This document shows positions 8,195 to 16,607 of a stretch of 64,000 bases of DNA, piece after piece. The stretch lies in the NCBI GenBank assembly GCA_002433075.1, contig DJHM01000041.1, forward strand, positions 1-64,000, in the 5' to 3' direction. How positions within the stretch are numbered: position 1 is the first letter of the stretch; every line of letters begins with the position of its first letter. The translations under genes and the position numbers were made by a program. The DNA comes from Latescibacteria bacterium UBA6620. GTDB lineage: Bacteria; Latescibacterota; UBA2968. The notes beneath the pieces are model-generated. The model searched no databases and was not told the origin of the DNA. It saw only the letters and a list, made by a program, of their open reading frames with translations.

Positions 8195-9250
8195 ATGAAA
8201 CATCGTGTAGCCATCTTCGGTTGCGGCAGAATGGGCCAGATCTACGCCCAGGCCTATTCCACCTATCCCGATACCGAGATCGTTGGCATCTCAGACGTGA
8301 ACGCCGACCGCCTGAAGGCTGTGGGGCAACGGTTTGGCGTCTCGGCCCTCTTCCCAGACATCGATTCCCTTCTCCGCGAGACGTCCCCCGATGTCGTCGC
8401 GGTCGTCTGCCCGACGAAATACATGAAAAACGCCGTCCTAGCGGCCGCCGAGTTCGGCGTGAAGGGTGTCTCTACGGACAAGCCGATTGCCGGCGCACTG
8501 GCCGATGCCGACGCGATGGTCGCTGCGTGTGAAGAGCGTGGCATCGTCTACGCAGGCGGAAACCTTCAGCGCGCCATGCACGAGGTCCAGGCAGCGGCCT
8601 CGCGGGTGCACGCCGGCGAGTTCGGCGATCTCGAGGGTGCGTGTGTCCATCGGTTCGGCGGCGAAATCTCGGGCGGCGGATGCCAGCACATCGCCGTCTT
8701 GCGCTTGTTTACCGATGCCGAGGTCGAAGAGGTTGTCGCCTGGGGAACGCCTGAAGAGGCCCTGAACGGAGAGACGGACGAAGACCTGATCATCCATGGC
8801 CATTTCCAGATGACTTCAGGCCTCTCCTGTCAGGTATTTGGCACCGAAACACCAAGGCGCGGTGTCGACGTCTGGACCGAGGATTCACTCATCAGCTGGG
8901 ATTGGGCACCTCCCACGATCTATCGCGGCTTTGACGAATCCGGAAACCGCCTGCAGATCGATCCTGAGTACGCGCCTTACGAGTGGAACGAGTTCTCCTA
9001 TCTGACCGGCTCGATTCGATCCTTTCTCGCAGCCGTCTCCGGCGAAGGAGAGCCCTGGATCACCGGTCACGACCTGAGACAGTCGCTCGAAGTTGCGATC
9101 GCGTGCAAGCAATCAGCCCTTCTCAGCAGCGCACCTGTCAAGCTCCCCCTCGAAGACCGTTCGGTGTCTATGTTTCCCCGTCCATACCGATGGCTGGGTG
9201 GCGACGCTTCGGGTAAACCCCAAAGCGTCGACGACGCGGCTGGCCACTGA
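8195..9250 (+). CDS. Gfo/Idh/MocA family oxidoreductase
   Basis: A 351-residue NAD(P)-dependent sugar or cyclitol oxidoreductase. The ATG at 8195 begins MKHRVAIFGCGRMGQIYAQA, a typical N-terminal Rossmann motif; the longer TTG start at 8162 falls in repeat-like spacer and is rejected. The family Glu-Lys-Pro motif appears as STDKPIAG, with Asp for Glu. The C-terminal half (from about residue 125) is the mixed alpha/beta substrate domain, ending in a segment with RSFLAAVSGEGEPWITGHD. It lies between two paralogous glycosidase-like genes, 12 bases upstream of the second, so it probably works on the same glycoside or its sugar. The substrate cannot be read from sequence. Confidence 0.85.
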   Translation: MKHRVAIFGCGRMGQIYAQAYSTYPDTEIVGISDVNADRLKAVGQRFGVSALFPDIDSLLRETSPDVVAVVCPTKYMKNAVLAAAEFGVKGVSTDKPIAGALADADAMVAACEERGIVYAGGNLQRAMHEVQAAASRVHAGEFGDLEGACVHRFGGEISGGGCQHIAVLRLFTDAEVEEVVAWGTPEEALNGETDEDLIIHGHFQMTSGLSCQVFGTETPRRGVDVWTEDSLISWDWAPPTIYRGFDESGNRLQIDPEYAPYEWNEFSYLTGSIRSFLAAVSGEGEPWITGHDLRQSLEVAIACKQSALLSSAPVKLPLEDRSVSMFPRPYRWLGGDASGKPQSVDDAAGH

Positions 9251-9262
9251 TTGGAGGACCGG

Positions 9263-10792
9263 ATGCCTCGCCCCCCTGCCTACGGCATCATCTACAACTG
9301 GGATGGCGCACCCCACGGCTATTCCGAGGTTCCTCAATCGCTCGACGCCTTCCTCGAAAAGACCTACGCCCCGCTGACCGGAACACAGGTCGGCGCCCTT
9401 TTCTGGTGCATCGGCGAACACGCCACCCGATGGCCGACCGAAGAGCTCGAGGTTCTTGGCGACGTCCACGGACGCCGTTACGAAAACGCCCACAGCTACA
9501 CCCACACTGAAAACATCCGCCGCATGCTCGACCGCGGCGAAGATCCGCAACAGGCTGTGATCGATCGGGGCCGCGAACTCGAGATCGAAGTCTTTGCCTC
9601 GGTCCGAATGAACGACAATCACTTCAACGGCGCCCAGCTCACCGACCTGCTAAACCTCCATCACACCGAACTGACCCAGCTCCGAATCGATCATCCCGAC
9701 TGGCTGCTCGGCGACCGTAATTCCGAGTGGTTCGCCCTCTCCTGGGACATGTCCGTTCCCGAGGTCCGGGAAAATCGGCTTACGCACGTCCGCGAAGTCT
9801 GCACCCGCTACGACTGGGACGGTGTTGAACTCGACTGGCAGCGACATGCCTTCCACCTTCCCGAAGATCAGGCGTACCGCCTTCGTTACACATTGACGGA
9901 CCTGCAGCGTTCGATTCGGACGATGACCAACGAGATCGCACGGAAGCGAGGTCGTCCTTTCCACGTTGCCGTGCGGGTGTCCGGCAGCCTGGAGCGTTGT
10001 CGCCAGATCGGCTATGACCTACCCGTGTGGATCGAGGACGATCTGTTCGACATTCTCATCCCCGCGGCCAACGCTGCGACCGACCCCGCCATCGACGTCG
10101 CGTCCTACCTCGAGCTCTGCGAGGGAACCTCCATCGTCGTATACCCCGGGTTCGACAGCGGCCTGCCCGGCGCCCACGTCGGTCCTGAAGAGCCTGATGA
10201 AAAAAATCGAATGCGTGTGCGTGCGATCGCCAGTCGCTACCACGACGCCGGAGCAAACGGCATCTATGTCTTCAACTGGCACGCTGACGCCCATACGCGA
10301 CACGAGCTCCTGACTCAGATCGGTTCGCCCGAATCTCTACAGGACACGGACAAGATCTATGCCGGAACTCATCGGATCATCGTGAAAGACGGGGACTGGC
10401 GAGGTGCTTATCGGGGAGATCGGCTTCGCGGTGAGCTTCCCGTTCCTCTCAAACCGACGATGTCGGGCGAAGGTCCCAGCGTGATCCTCAACGTGGTGGA
10501 TGGGAAAGCGGCTTCGTGCGAACTCCGGATCCGACTGGAACAGTGGGTGCAGGGTGACCGGGTTGCCGTGTCGTGGGACGGGTCACCACTGGGGGACCCA
10601 CGAACGTCGTATTGCAGGGTCAGGGACCCTCATCGAATCAGTGACGTCAGCCACGCCGTATGGCTCCAATTCGACATCCACCCCTGCGTCCCAGGGCCAC
10701 ACGAAGTGAAAGTTGCGCTGATCGAGCGTCATCCTCAGCTTGCTTGTGACCTGGTCCTCACAGACGTGGAACTGGTCGTCCGACACGATTGA
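9263..10792 (+). CDS. TIM-barrel glycoside-hydrolase-like protein, paralogue 2
   Basis: A 509-residue protein from the ATG at 9263, which has GGAGG five bases upstream (9253-9257). A TTG at 9251 is open but would place the ribosome site inside the gene. The barrel contains HPDWLLG, the motif RYDWDGVELDW with acidic residues at the end of a strand, then HAFHLPED. A conserved segment GRPFHVAVRVSGSLERC matches GRPLLIVARVFDSVGYS in the 49709 paralogue. The C-terminal ~130 residues are a beta-rich domain as in the 6499 protein. Probable cytoplasmic glycosidase-like enzyme; specificity unknown. It follows the Gfo/Idh gene by 12 bases and is followed by a propeller gene 26 bases on. Confidence 0.65.
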   Translation: MPRPPAYGIIYNWDGAPHGYSEVPQSLDAFLEKTYAPLTGTQVGALFWCIGEHATRWPTEELEVLGDVHGRRYENAHSYTHTENIRRMLDRGEDPQQAVIDRGRELEIEVFASVRMNDNHFNGAQLTDLLNLHHTELTQLRIDHPDWLLGDRNSEWFALSWDMSVPEVRENRLTHVREVCTRYDWDGVELDWQRHAFHLPEDQAYRLRYTLTDLQRSIRTMTNEIARKRGRPFHVAVRVSGSLERCRQIGYDLPVWIEDDLFDILIPAANAATDPAIDVASYLELCEGTSIVVYPGFDSGLPGAHVGPEEPDEKNRMRVRAIASRYHDAGANGIYVFNWHADAHTRHELLTQIGSPESLQDTDKIYAGTHRIIVKDGDWRGAYRGDRLRGELPVPLKPTMSGEGPSVILNVVDGKAASCELRIRLEQWVQGDRVAVSWDGSPLGDPRTSYCRVRDPHRISDVSHAVWLQFDIHPCVPGPHEVKVALIERHPQLACDLVLTDVELVVRHD

Positions 10793-10818
10793 TCCACTTA
10801 CACATCGGGAGGAACACC

Positions 10819-11511
10819 GTGGCCAAAGTCTTCGCAGCTTTCCGATCCCCCTATGCGCAGCCCAATGGCATGCAGATGACCGACGAGGGCCTGTGGGTCG
10901 CAGACCAGGTTACCGACCGATGCGCGCTTGTTGAAACCGAAAACATCAATCGGTACGGAAAGACCCTCGTTCTCCGCGAACTCGATACCGAGTCCTCCAA
11001 CACGAGCGGCATGACCTATGGCGATGGTGCGCTCTGGCTGGCGGCTAATGGCCCTGGTGCAAAGTATCGTCCGGCCCGCGACACAGACTTCCCTTCAGGC
11101 GCGACCGTGAAGGTCGATCCGCAGACCGGCGCCACCCTCGACTCATGGCCGATGCCTCACGAAGGGGGCACGCACGGCATCGAGTTCGACAACTACGAAG
11201 CCGGTACGATGTGGCTCGCCACCGGGAAAACGATGTCGCAGGTCAAAATGGAAGACCGGTCGTTCATCCGAGAGGTCGAAATGCCCTACGGCCGCTCGCA
11301 CGGCGTCGTGCGCGTCGAGGATGGGCTTTGGATCGCCTTCACGAACGATCTATGCCTCATCAAGTTCGACATCGACTCCAACGAGGAGATGGTGCGCATC
11401 GACGTCCCGGAGTGTCACCCCGCGCCGCACGGCGTCTCGATCTACGAAGGCGGCTTTATCTACTGCGATTCGTCGACCGGCTGGATCGGGATCATCGAAA
11501 CTGAAGTTTAA
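10819..11511 (+). CDS. Beta-propeller protein (Vgb/SMP-30-like)
   Basis: A 230-residue protein. The GTG at 10819 follows GGGAGGA and begins MAKVFAAFRSPYAQPNGM; the TTG at 10789 overlaps the previous stop and lacks a ribosome site. Repeating strands of the form GLWVADQ, ALWLAANG, TMWLATG, GLWIAF and FIYCDSSTG mark propeller blades, as in virginiamycin B lyase or SMP-30/gluconolactonase-like proteins. It is short for a full six-bladed propeller. Catalytic residues cannot be assigned. A lactonase or lyase role in the same sugar pathway as the preceding Gfo/Idh and glycosidase-like genes fits the context but is inference. Confidence 0.65.
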   Translation: MAKVFAAFRSPYAQPNGMQMTDEGLWVADQVTDRCALVETENINRYGKTLVLRELDTESSNTSGMTYGDGALWLAANGPGAKYRPARDTDFPSGATVKVDPQTGATLDSWPMPHEGGTHGIEFDNYEAGTMWLATGKTMSQVKMEDRSFIREVEMPYGRSHGVVRVEDGLWIAFTNDLCLIKFDIDSNEEMVRIDVPECHPAPHGVSIYEGGFIYCDSSTGWIGIIETEV

Positions 11512-11654
11512 ACCATAGACCACGGAATACACGGACCACACGGAAGACAGGACAAGAGGAGGCCCGTTCCCGCCTGCGGCACGGAGCCCTCACGCGTGTA
11601 GCACACCCAGCTCTGGTCTCTCACCTTCCGTGTATTCCGTGTGGTCTGTGGTTT
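11510..11654. repeat. Long inverted repeat in spacer
   Basis: Left arm 11510-11535 (AAACCATAGACCACGGAATA and on) and right arm 11627-11654 (ending TGTGGTCTGTGGTTT in form) are near-perfect reverse complements of about 26-28 bases with about 90 bases between. This class of spacer element with CGTGTATTCCGTGTGGT-like arms is scattered through many uncultivated-bacterium genomes as I recall them. It begins on the stop codon of the propeller gene and ends before the next CDS, which supports the later start of that CDS. Confidence 0.7.
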
Positions 11655-11673
11655 CGCGTTTTTGGTCGCATTT

Positions 11674-12774
11674 ATGCCTGAATACAGAGCCGCAGTGATC
11701 GGTCTGGGCTGGATGGGATTGCTTTACGATCTCGCCAGCCGGATCCCCGATCGTTTCGAAATCGAGGACATCGATCGGCCCACTCCCACCCTCGACGTCC
11801 ACCGCCGGATTCATCACCACGAACATCCTGGGAGCGAGGGCAATCCCACGTCCTATGCGGAAGCCTTCCGGGATCGTGATGAAATCGAACTCGTTGCGGG
11901 CGTCGACCGTGATCCAAAGCGGTTGGACGCTTTTGTAAGCCGGTACGGCATCGACGCCGTCTACCGGGATGCGGTGGCGATGTTCGAGTCCGAGAAACCT
12001 GACCTGGTGGCCGTCGCCACGAACACCCGCTACCGGGCGGATCTCACGTGTCTGGCGGTGGAGCACGGTGCAAAGGGCATCCTGACCGAGAAACCTATGG
12101 CCCACACCCTTGAGGAGGCGGACCGAATGGTCCGTGTCTGCAAGGAAGCAGGTGTCCCGCTGTGCTGTGGAAGTATTACGACGACCCACCCCTCGTTCGC
12201 ACGTGCCAAGGCTCTGGTCGAGGAAGGGGCGATCGGTGATGTGCTTTCACTCGAGGCGGGAGGCCCGTTCGCCCAACATCAGAACTGGTCCTACTTCCTG
12301 GACAGCCCGCCGGCCTGGGTCGTCGGGGTCGGCGACGATGACCGGAACGAGTCGGGCAGCGACGAATTCCGGGGCCAGGGCTTCCTGGTCGCCCACGACG
12401 GGAGTTCAGTCCACTTCCGCAAGGGAGCGCCCGGGATACGCCTCACCGGGTCGAATGGCGAGATCCGGTTTGACGGGATCAGGGATGGATGGCGCTGGTG
12501 GCAGGAGGTCGACGTTCTCGGCAAACGACAACGTGTGGAGGTCCCCTGGCCGGAACCCCAGTTCGGGTTCCCTTATGGTGCGGTCTACTGTCTTACCGAC
12601 GTGATGGACTGTCTCTTTGGCGACCTAGACGAGCCCAAGAACTCCGGGCGACGTGTGGCCGCAGCCCTCGAAGTGGAAATTGCCCTCAAGCAATCATCTG
12701 ATTCGGGCGGGCGGCGTATCGATCTCCCGCTTGGAGACCGATCTCTTGGTCTCAGATACGATTGGTTCAGGTAG
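11674..12774 (+). CDS. Gfo/Idh/MocA family oxidoreductase
   Basis: A 366-residue NAD(P)-dependent oxidoreductase. The ATG at 11674 begins MPEYRAAVIGLGWMGLLYD; the longer TTG start at 11641 would be encoded by the inverted repeat and is rejected. The Glu-Lys-Pro motif is intact (TEKPMA, about residue 139). An inserted loop after the first Rossmann helix (DRPTPTLDVHRRIHHHEHPG) is unusual and His-rich. The C-terminal half carries the substrate domain. It heads a run of six tightly spaced genes: its TAG stop overlaps the GTG of the sarcosine-oxidase-like gene by one base. A role in the same pathway follows from this coupling; the substrate is unknown. Confidence 0.85.
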   Translation: MPEYRAAVIGLGWMGLLYDLASRIPDRFEIEDIDRPTPTLDVHRRIHHHEHPGSEGNPTSYAEAFRDRDEIELVAGVDRDPKRLDAFVSRYGIDAVYRDAVAMFESEKPDLVAVATNTRYRADLTCLAVEHGAKGILTEKPMAHTLEEADRMVRVCKEAGVPLCCGSITTTHPSFARAKALVEEGAIGDVLSLEAGGPFAQHQNWSYFLDSPPAWVVGVGDDDRNESGSDEFRGQGFLVAHDGSSVHFRKGAPGIRLTGSNGEIRFDGIRDGWRWWQEVDVLGKRQRVEVPWPEPQFGFPYGAVYCLTDVMDCLFGDLDEPKNSGRRVAAALEVEIALKQSSDSGGRRIDLPLGDRSLGLRYDWFR

Positions 12775-13919
12775 TGAATACCCAAGAGACCGACGTGCTT
12801 GTCCTCGGCCTTGGCGGGATGGGCAGCGCGGCGCTCTACCACCTCGCACGGGCGGGCGTGGATGCTGTCGGCATCGAGCAGTTCCCGGTGGGACACGATC
12901 GCGGAAGTTCGCACGGCCACTCCCGTGCCTTCAGGACCATTTATGAAGATCCTGTCTACACCCGTCTGGCGGAGGCGGCGATCCCTTTCTGGCGTGAGCT
13001 TGAATCCGACTCCGGCGAGACGCTCCTCTTCCAGAAGGGGATGGTAACCTGGGCGAACGAGGGTAGCCCCAAACTGCAGGAACGCGTCGCAGTCATGGAC
13101 GATGTCGGATCTCCGTACGAGTTGTTGACGCCCTCCGACGTCCGGTCAAGATTCCCCGCGCTTCGGCCGCCGGACGGAACCGTCGCGTGCTTCGTGCCCC
13201 GTTCTGGATTCCTCGACGCGGGACTGTGTGTGCGCACGCACGTGGCAGAAGCCAGGAAGCGCGGCGCCACCCTCTTTGACGAGACGAAGGTCTCCGGAAT
13301 CGACCTCGACGGGGATCGACCCGAAGTCATAACTCCCGAAACTCGATTTCGCTGCGATCGACTGATCGTCTCGGCCGGACCGTGGGCGGCGCACGTTCTT
13401 TCGGATCTGAATCTTCCCCTTCGCGTCACTCGGCAGCAGAAGTTCTACTTCCGCCCAGGCAATTCAGCGGACTTCGGTCCCGACCGGCTGCCTGTCTACA
13501 CCGATCACGAGACCGAATTTTACGGCTTCCCCAACTACGGAGGCGGCATCAAGGTCGCCGATGATGGACTTGGTGGGGAAACCACAGCGGACACCGTCGA
13601 CCGAACCCTCGACGGAACGACCCGGGATCGACTTCGCCAGTGGCTTGACGAAATCATGCCCGGCAACGACGCCGAATTTGTCAGCGGCACCACCTGCATG
13701 TACACGATGACGCCCGATCGCGATTTTCTGATCGGTCCCCACCCGGGCAACCCGAACGTCCTCGTCGCCGCCGGGTTCTCGGGGCACGGCTTCAAGTTTT
13801 CGACGCTCGTCGGAAAAATTCTGACTGACCTGGCCACGACGGGCCACACGGACTACCCCATCGAGCGATTCCGAGTCGACAGATTCGAAACCCTGAGCAG
13901 CGAAGGTACCGACCCATGA
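12774..13919 (+). CDS. Sarcosine-oxidase-like FAD oxidase (monomeric MSOX/SolA family)
   Basis: A 381-residue flavoenzyme that should oxidise a secondary or N-methylated amine, giving an imine (then aldehyde or keto acid) and H2O2. It begins at GTG 12774, overlapping the previous stop as TAGTG. The FAD motif GLGGMG is near the N-terminus, followed by the family signature GHDRGSSHGHSR. CMYTMTPDRDF near residue 300 matches the motif around the Cys that covalently binds flavin in MSOX (Cys315 there), so covalent FAD is expected. The end GHGFKFSTLVGK is also family-typical. Sarcosine, pipecolate, N-methyltryptophan and similar imino acids are candidate substrates. Downstream Ldh2-family reductases can act on cyclic imines in other bacteria. 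Confidence 0.88.
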   Translation: MNTQETDVLVLGLGGMGSAALYHLARAGVDAVGIEQFPVGHDRGSSHGHSRAFRTIYEDPVYTRLAEAAIPFWRELESDSGETLLFQKGMVTWANEGSPKLQERVAVMDDVGSPYELLTPSDVRSRFPALRPPDGTVACFVPRSGFLDAGLCVRTHVAEARKRGATLFDETKVSGIDLDGDRPEVITPETRFRCDRLIVSAGPWAAHVLSDLNLPLRVTRQQKFYFRPGNSADFGPDRLPVYTDHETEFYGFPNYGGGIKVADDGLGGETTADTVDRTLDGTTRDRLRQWLDEIMPGNDAEFVSGTTCMYTMTPDRDFLIGPHPGNPNVLVAAGFSGHGFKFSTLVGKILTDLATTGHTDYPIERFRVDRFETLSSEGTDP

Positions 13920-14914
13920 GCGTATACGATGACGCCCTCGTGATCGACGGATTGAACGTCAGTAACTGGGACAGCCCCGAAGTCTTTCGCAGCCTGCACG
14001 CCGGCCGCGTGACGGCGATCAACGCAACCATCGTCGCCTGGGAAAACTACGTGGAGACCCTGGACCACCTGTCCAGATGGCCCCAGCGGTTTCGTGAGTA
14101 CAAGGACACACTGACACCCATTCGGACGACGGATGACATCAGGCAGGCGAAGAAGGACGGCCGAGTCGGTATTATCTTCGGATTTCAAAACGCGTCCTCC
14201 ATCGAAAACGACCTCGATCGCCTCTCGATTTTCCACAATCTCGGCGTCAAGATCATCCAGGTGACGTATCACGAACGAAACCTTCTCGGAAACGGTTGCT
14301 GGGAGCGTCGCGACGAAGGGTTGAGCAACTTCGGACTCGACGCGATCCGGGAGATGAACCGGCTCGGCATCCTTATCGACCTGTCCCACGTGGGCGACAC
14401 GACCAGCCTCGAAACGATCGAGCACTCGGAGGTCCCAGTCGCCATCACTCATTCCAACGCCCGCGGATTCTGCGACCATCCTCGAAACAAGCCGGACGAT
14501 GTTCTCAACCTCCTGAAGGAACGGGATGGAGTCATCGGGTCCACATCGTTCGCCAACTTCCTCCCCAGGAAATTCGACTCCACGATCGAGGACTACGTCG
14601 ATGCCATCGAAGACCTCATCGAGCGTGTGGGAATCGACCACGTCGCCATTGGCACCGACTATACCCAGGATCAGCCCGAATCGTTCTGGCGGTACATCGG
14701 CTCCCAACAGGGAACAAAATGGCCCTCGTCTTTCGTCAGCTCGACGGCCGACTACGAAAAGTTCGCCGAAAGCCCGATCGGCATGGAAACGCCGGAGAAG
14801 CTCCCCAACCTGGCGACCACACTGTCCAGCCGCGGGTACGAGGACGAGGATGTGAAGAAAATTCTCGGTGGGAACTGGATGCGACTGTTCGACAGAGTCT
14901 GGGACGGGATGTAG
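13916..14914 (+). CDS. Peptidase M19 (membrane dipeptidase)-like protein with altered metal site
   Basis: A 332-residue TIM-barrel protein translationally coupled to the oxidase by an ATGA overlap. It has M19 landmarks: DLSHVGD and THSNARGFCDHPRNKPDD supply the two His ligands of the second zinc, and DHVAIGTDYTQ is the late barrel motif. The first-zinc His-x-Asp, normally in VIDGHNDxP, is replaced (VIDGLNVSNWD), and the bridging Glu is Gln in IIFGFQNAS. As I recall, M19-like proteins beside the glycine-betaine/dimethylglycine demethylation genes of Pseudomonas carry these same variants. The pairing with a demethylating-type oxidase is thus conserved. Its activity is probably not ordinary dipeptide hydrolysis. 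Confidence 0.85.
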   Translation: MSVYDDALVIDGLNVSNWDSPEVFRSLHAGRVTAINATIVAWENYVETLDHLSRWPQRFREYKDTLTPIRTTDDIRQAKKDGRVGIIFGFQNASSIENDLDRLSIFHNLGVKIIQVTYHERNLLGNGCWERRDEGLSNFGLDAIREMNRLGILIDLSHVGDTTSLETIEHSEVPVAITHSNARGFCDHPRNKPDDVLNLLKERDGVIGSTSFANFLPRKFDSTIEDYVDAIEDLIERVGIDHVAIGTDYTQDQPESFWRYIGSQQGTKWPSSFVSSTADYEKFAESPIGMETPEKLPNLATTLSSRGYEDEDVKKILGGNWMRLFDRVWDGM

Positions 14915-14918
14915 TCCA

Positions 14919-16592
14919 TTGAGCCAGACAGACCCCGGCGTTCACATTCAGCTCGATGTGAAGATTCCCATGCGGGACGGCGTCAATCTCTACGCCGCCG
15001 TCTATCGGCCCGCTAGGGGTGAGACGTTTCCCGTCCTCCTGATCAGGTCACCCTACAGCACGCAGCATCCTCGTTACGTGGATTGGTCGGTGCGGTTCGC
15101 GAAAGCCGGTTATGCCGCCGTCATGCAGGACTGTCGGGGCCGGTTCGAATCGGAAGGAAAGTGGCGACCTTACATCGACGAAGCCCAGGATGGCTATGAC
15201 ACCCAGGAGTGGATCGGCGCCCAACCTTGGTGTGATGGCACAATCGGAACCTTCGGTGTATCCTACCCTGGATTCACTCAGATCCTGCCAGCCCCCTATC
15301 GCAGCACCTATGTCAAAGGGCTGGTGCCCATCGCGAACCAGGAAGACAACTACGGCCACCTGAGATACAACGGGATTCTCCAGCTTCAGAACGCCATGAA
15401 CTGGGTTTTCCTGGGCGATCGAACGAACCAGATCGCACCGAGGGACCTGATCGACTGGACAGAGGTTCATCGCAGGCTGCCACTATTGACCGCACTCGAT
15501 GACATCGCGGATCGTCCGTTTTACCGGGAGGCCATTCACCACGAAACGTTCGACGATTTCTGGTCCAGCTACAGCATGAAAGACAGGTATGAGGAAGTGG
15601 ATACCCCGTCCTATTTCATCACCGGGTGGTATGACAACCTCGTGCACGAAGGCTTCAAGTGTTACCGTGGTTGGAAGGGCAGCGCGAAGAGCGAGGAAAC
15701 GAGGAGCCGTACACGAATCATGGTCGGACCGTGGACCCACGCCCAGATCGGAAGTTCGGATCCTTTCGGAGACATCGACTTCGGTCCCGGCGCGGCGGTG
15801 GACATGCCGGACGAGCACCTGCGGTGGTTCGATCAGCGACTTCGGGGAATCGACACCGGCATCGATCAGGAGCCGCCGGTTCGCATCTTCGTAATGGGGG
15901 CGAACGTCTGGCGGTCGGAGACGGAATGGCCCCTGGCAAGGACAACGTATACCCGGTTCTACCTCCACAGCGGCGGAAATGCGAACGACCGCCTCGAGGA
16001 TGGCGGACTCGATACGTACCCTCCGGATGACGAACCGGTAGATACGTTCGACTTCGATCCCGAAGATCCCGTCCCGACGATCGGCGGTCAGAGCATGTTC
16101 GTCGACTGCACGGGCCCCAGGGATCGCCGACCTGTCGAGGAAAGAAGCGACGTCCTCGTCTACTCGACGGATCCCCTCGAAGAGGACATCGAGGTGACCG
16201 GTCCGATCGAACTGACGCTTTACGCCGCGACAGACGGGCCGGACACCGACTTCACGGCAACGCTCGTCGATGTCCACCCCAACGGCAAGGCCATCCATCT
16301 GACAGAAGGCATCGTCAGAGCCCGGTTCAGGGATTCCTACGTGAATCCAGCCCCTGTCGAGCCGAATTCGATTGTGGAGTACCGCATTAGACTGTGGGAA
16401 ACAAGCAACCTCTTCAAGACCGGCCACCGCATCAGGCTCGAGGTCTCCAGCAGCAACTTCCCGCGGTTCGACCGAAACCTGAACACGGGCAACCCGTTGG
16501 GATTCGACGACGAGATTCGGGTGGCCCACCAGACGATCTATCACGACCGGGAGAACGCCTCCCATCTCACCTTGCCAGTGATCCCTTCGTGA
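14919..16592 (+). CDS. CocE/NonD family alpha/beta hydrolase (X-Pro dipeptidyl-peptidase-like)
   Basis: A 557-residue serine hydrolase of the cocaine esterase / S15 group, acting on acyl, amide or ester bonds of small molecules. The TTG at 14919, 4 bases after the previous stop, begins MSQTDPGVHIQL. Nucleophile elbow GVSYPG places Ser115; TGWYDN gives the Asp and GPWTHAQ the His. Preceding motifs PMRDG, QDCRGRFESEG and DGYDTQEW are typical. The C-terminal jelly-roll domain begins near residue 330 and ends with GHRIRLEVSSSNFPRF. Length matches the family (550-650). Within the operon it could release the amine or imino acid that the oxidase then handles. There is no signal peptide, so it is likely cytoplasmic. 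Confidence 0.88.
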   Translation: MSQTDPGVHIQLDVKIPMRDGVNLYAAVYRPARGETFPVLLIRSPYSTQHPRYVDWSVRFAKAGYAAVMQDCRGRFESEGKWRPYIDEAQDGYDTQEWIGAQPWCDGTIGTFGVSYPGFTQILPAPYRSTYVKGLVPIANQEDNYGHLRYNGILQLQNAMNWVFLGDRTNQIAPRDLIDWTEVHRRLPLLTALDDIADRPFYREAIHHETFDDFWSSYSMKDRYEEVDTPSYFITGWYDNLVHEGFKCYRGWKGSAKSEETRSRTRIMVGPWTHAQIGSSDPFGDIDFGPGAAVDMPDEHLRWFDQRLRGIDTGIDQEPPVRIFVMGANVWRSETEWPLARTTYTRFYLHSGGNANDRLEDGGLDTYPPDDEPVDTFDFDPEDPVPTIGGQSMFVDCTGPRDRRPVEERSDVLVYSTDPLEEDIEVTGPIELTLYAATDGPDTDFTATLVDVHPNGKAIHLTEGIVRARFRDSYVNPAPVEPNSIVEYRIRLWETSNLFKTGHRIRLEVSSSNFPRFDRNLNTGNPLGFDDEIRVAHQTIYHDRENASHLTLPVIPS

Positions 16593-16607
16593 ACGAAGAG
16601 GCTTAAC

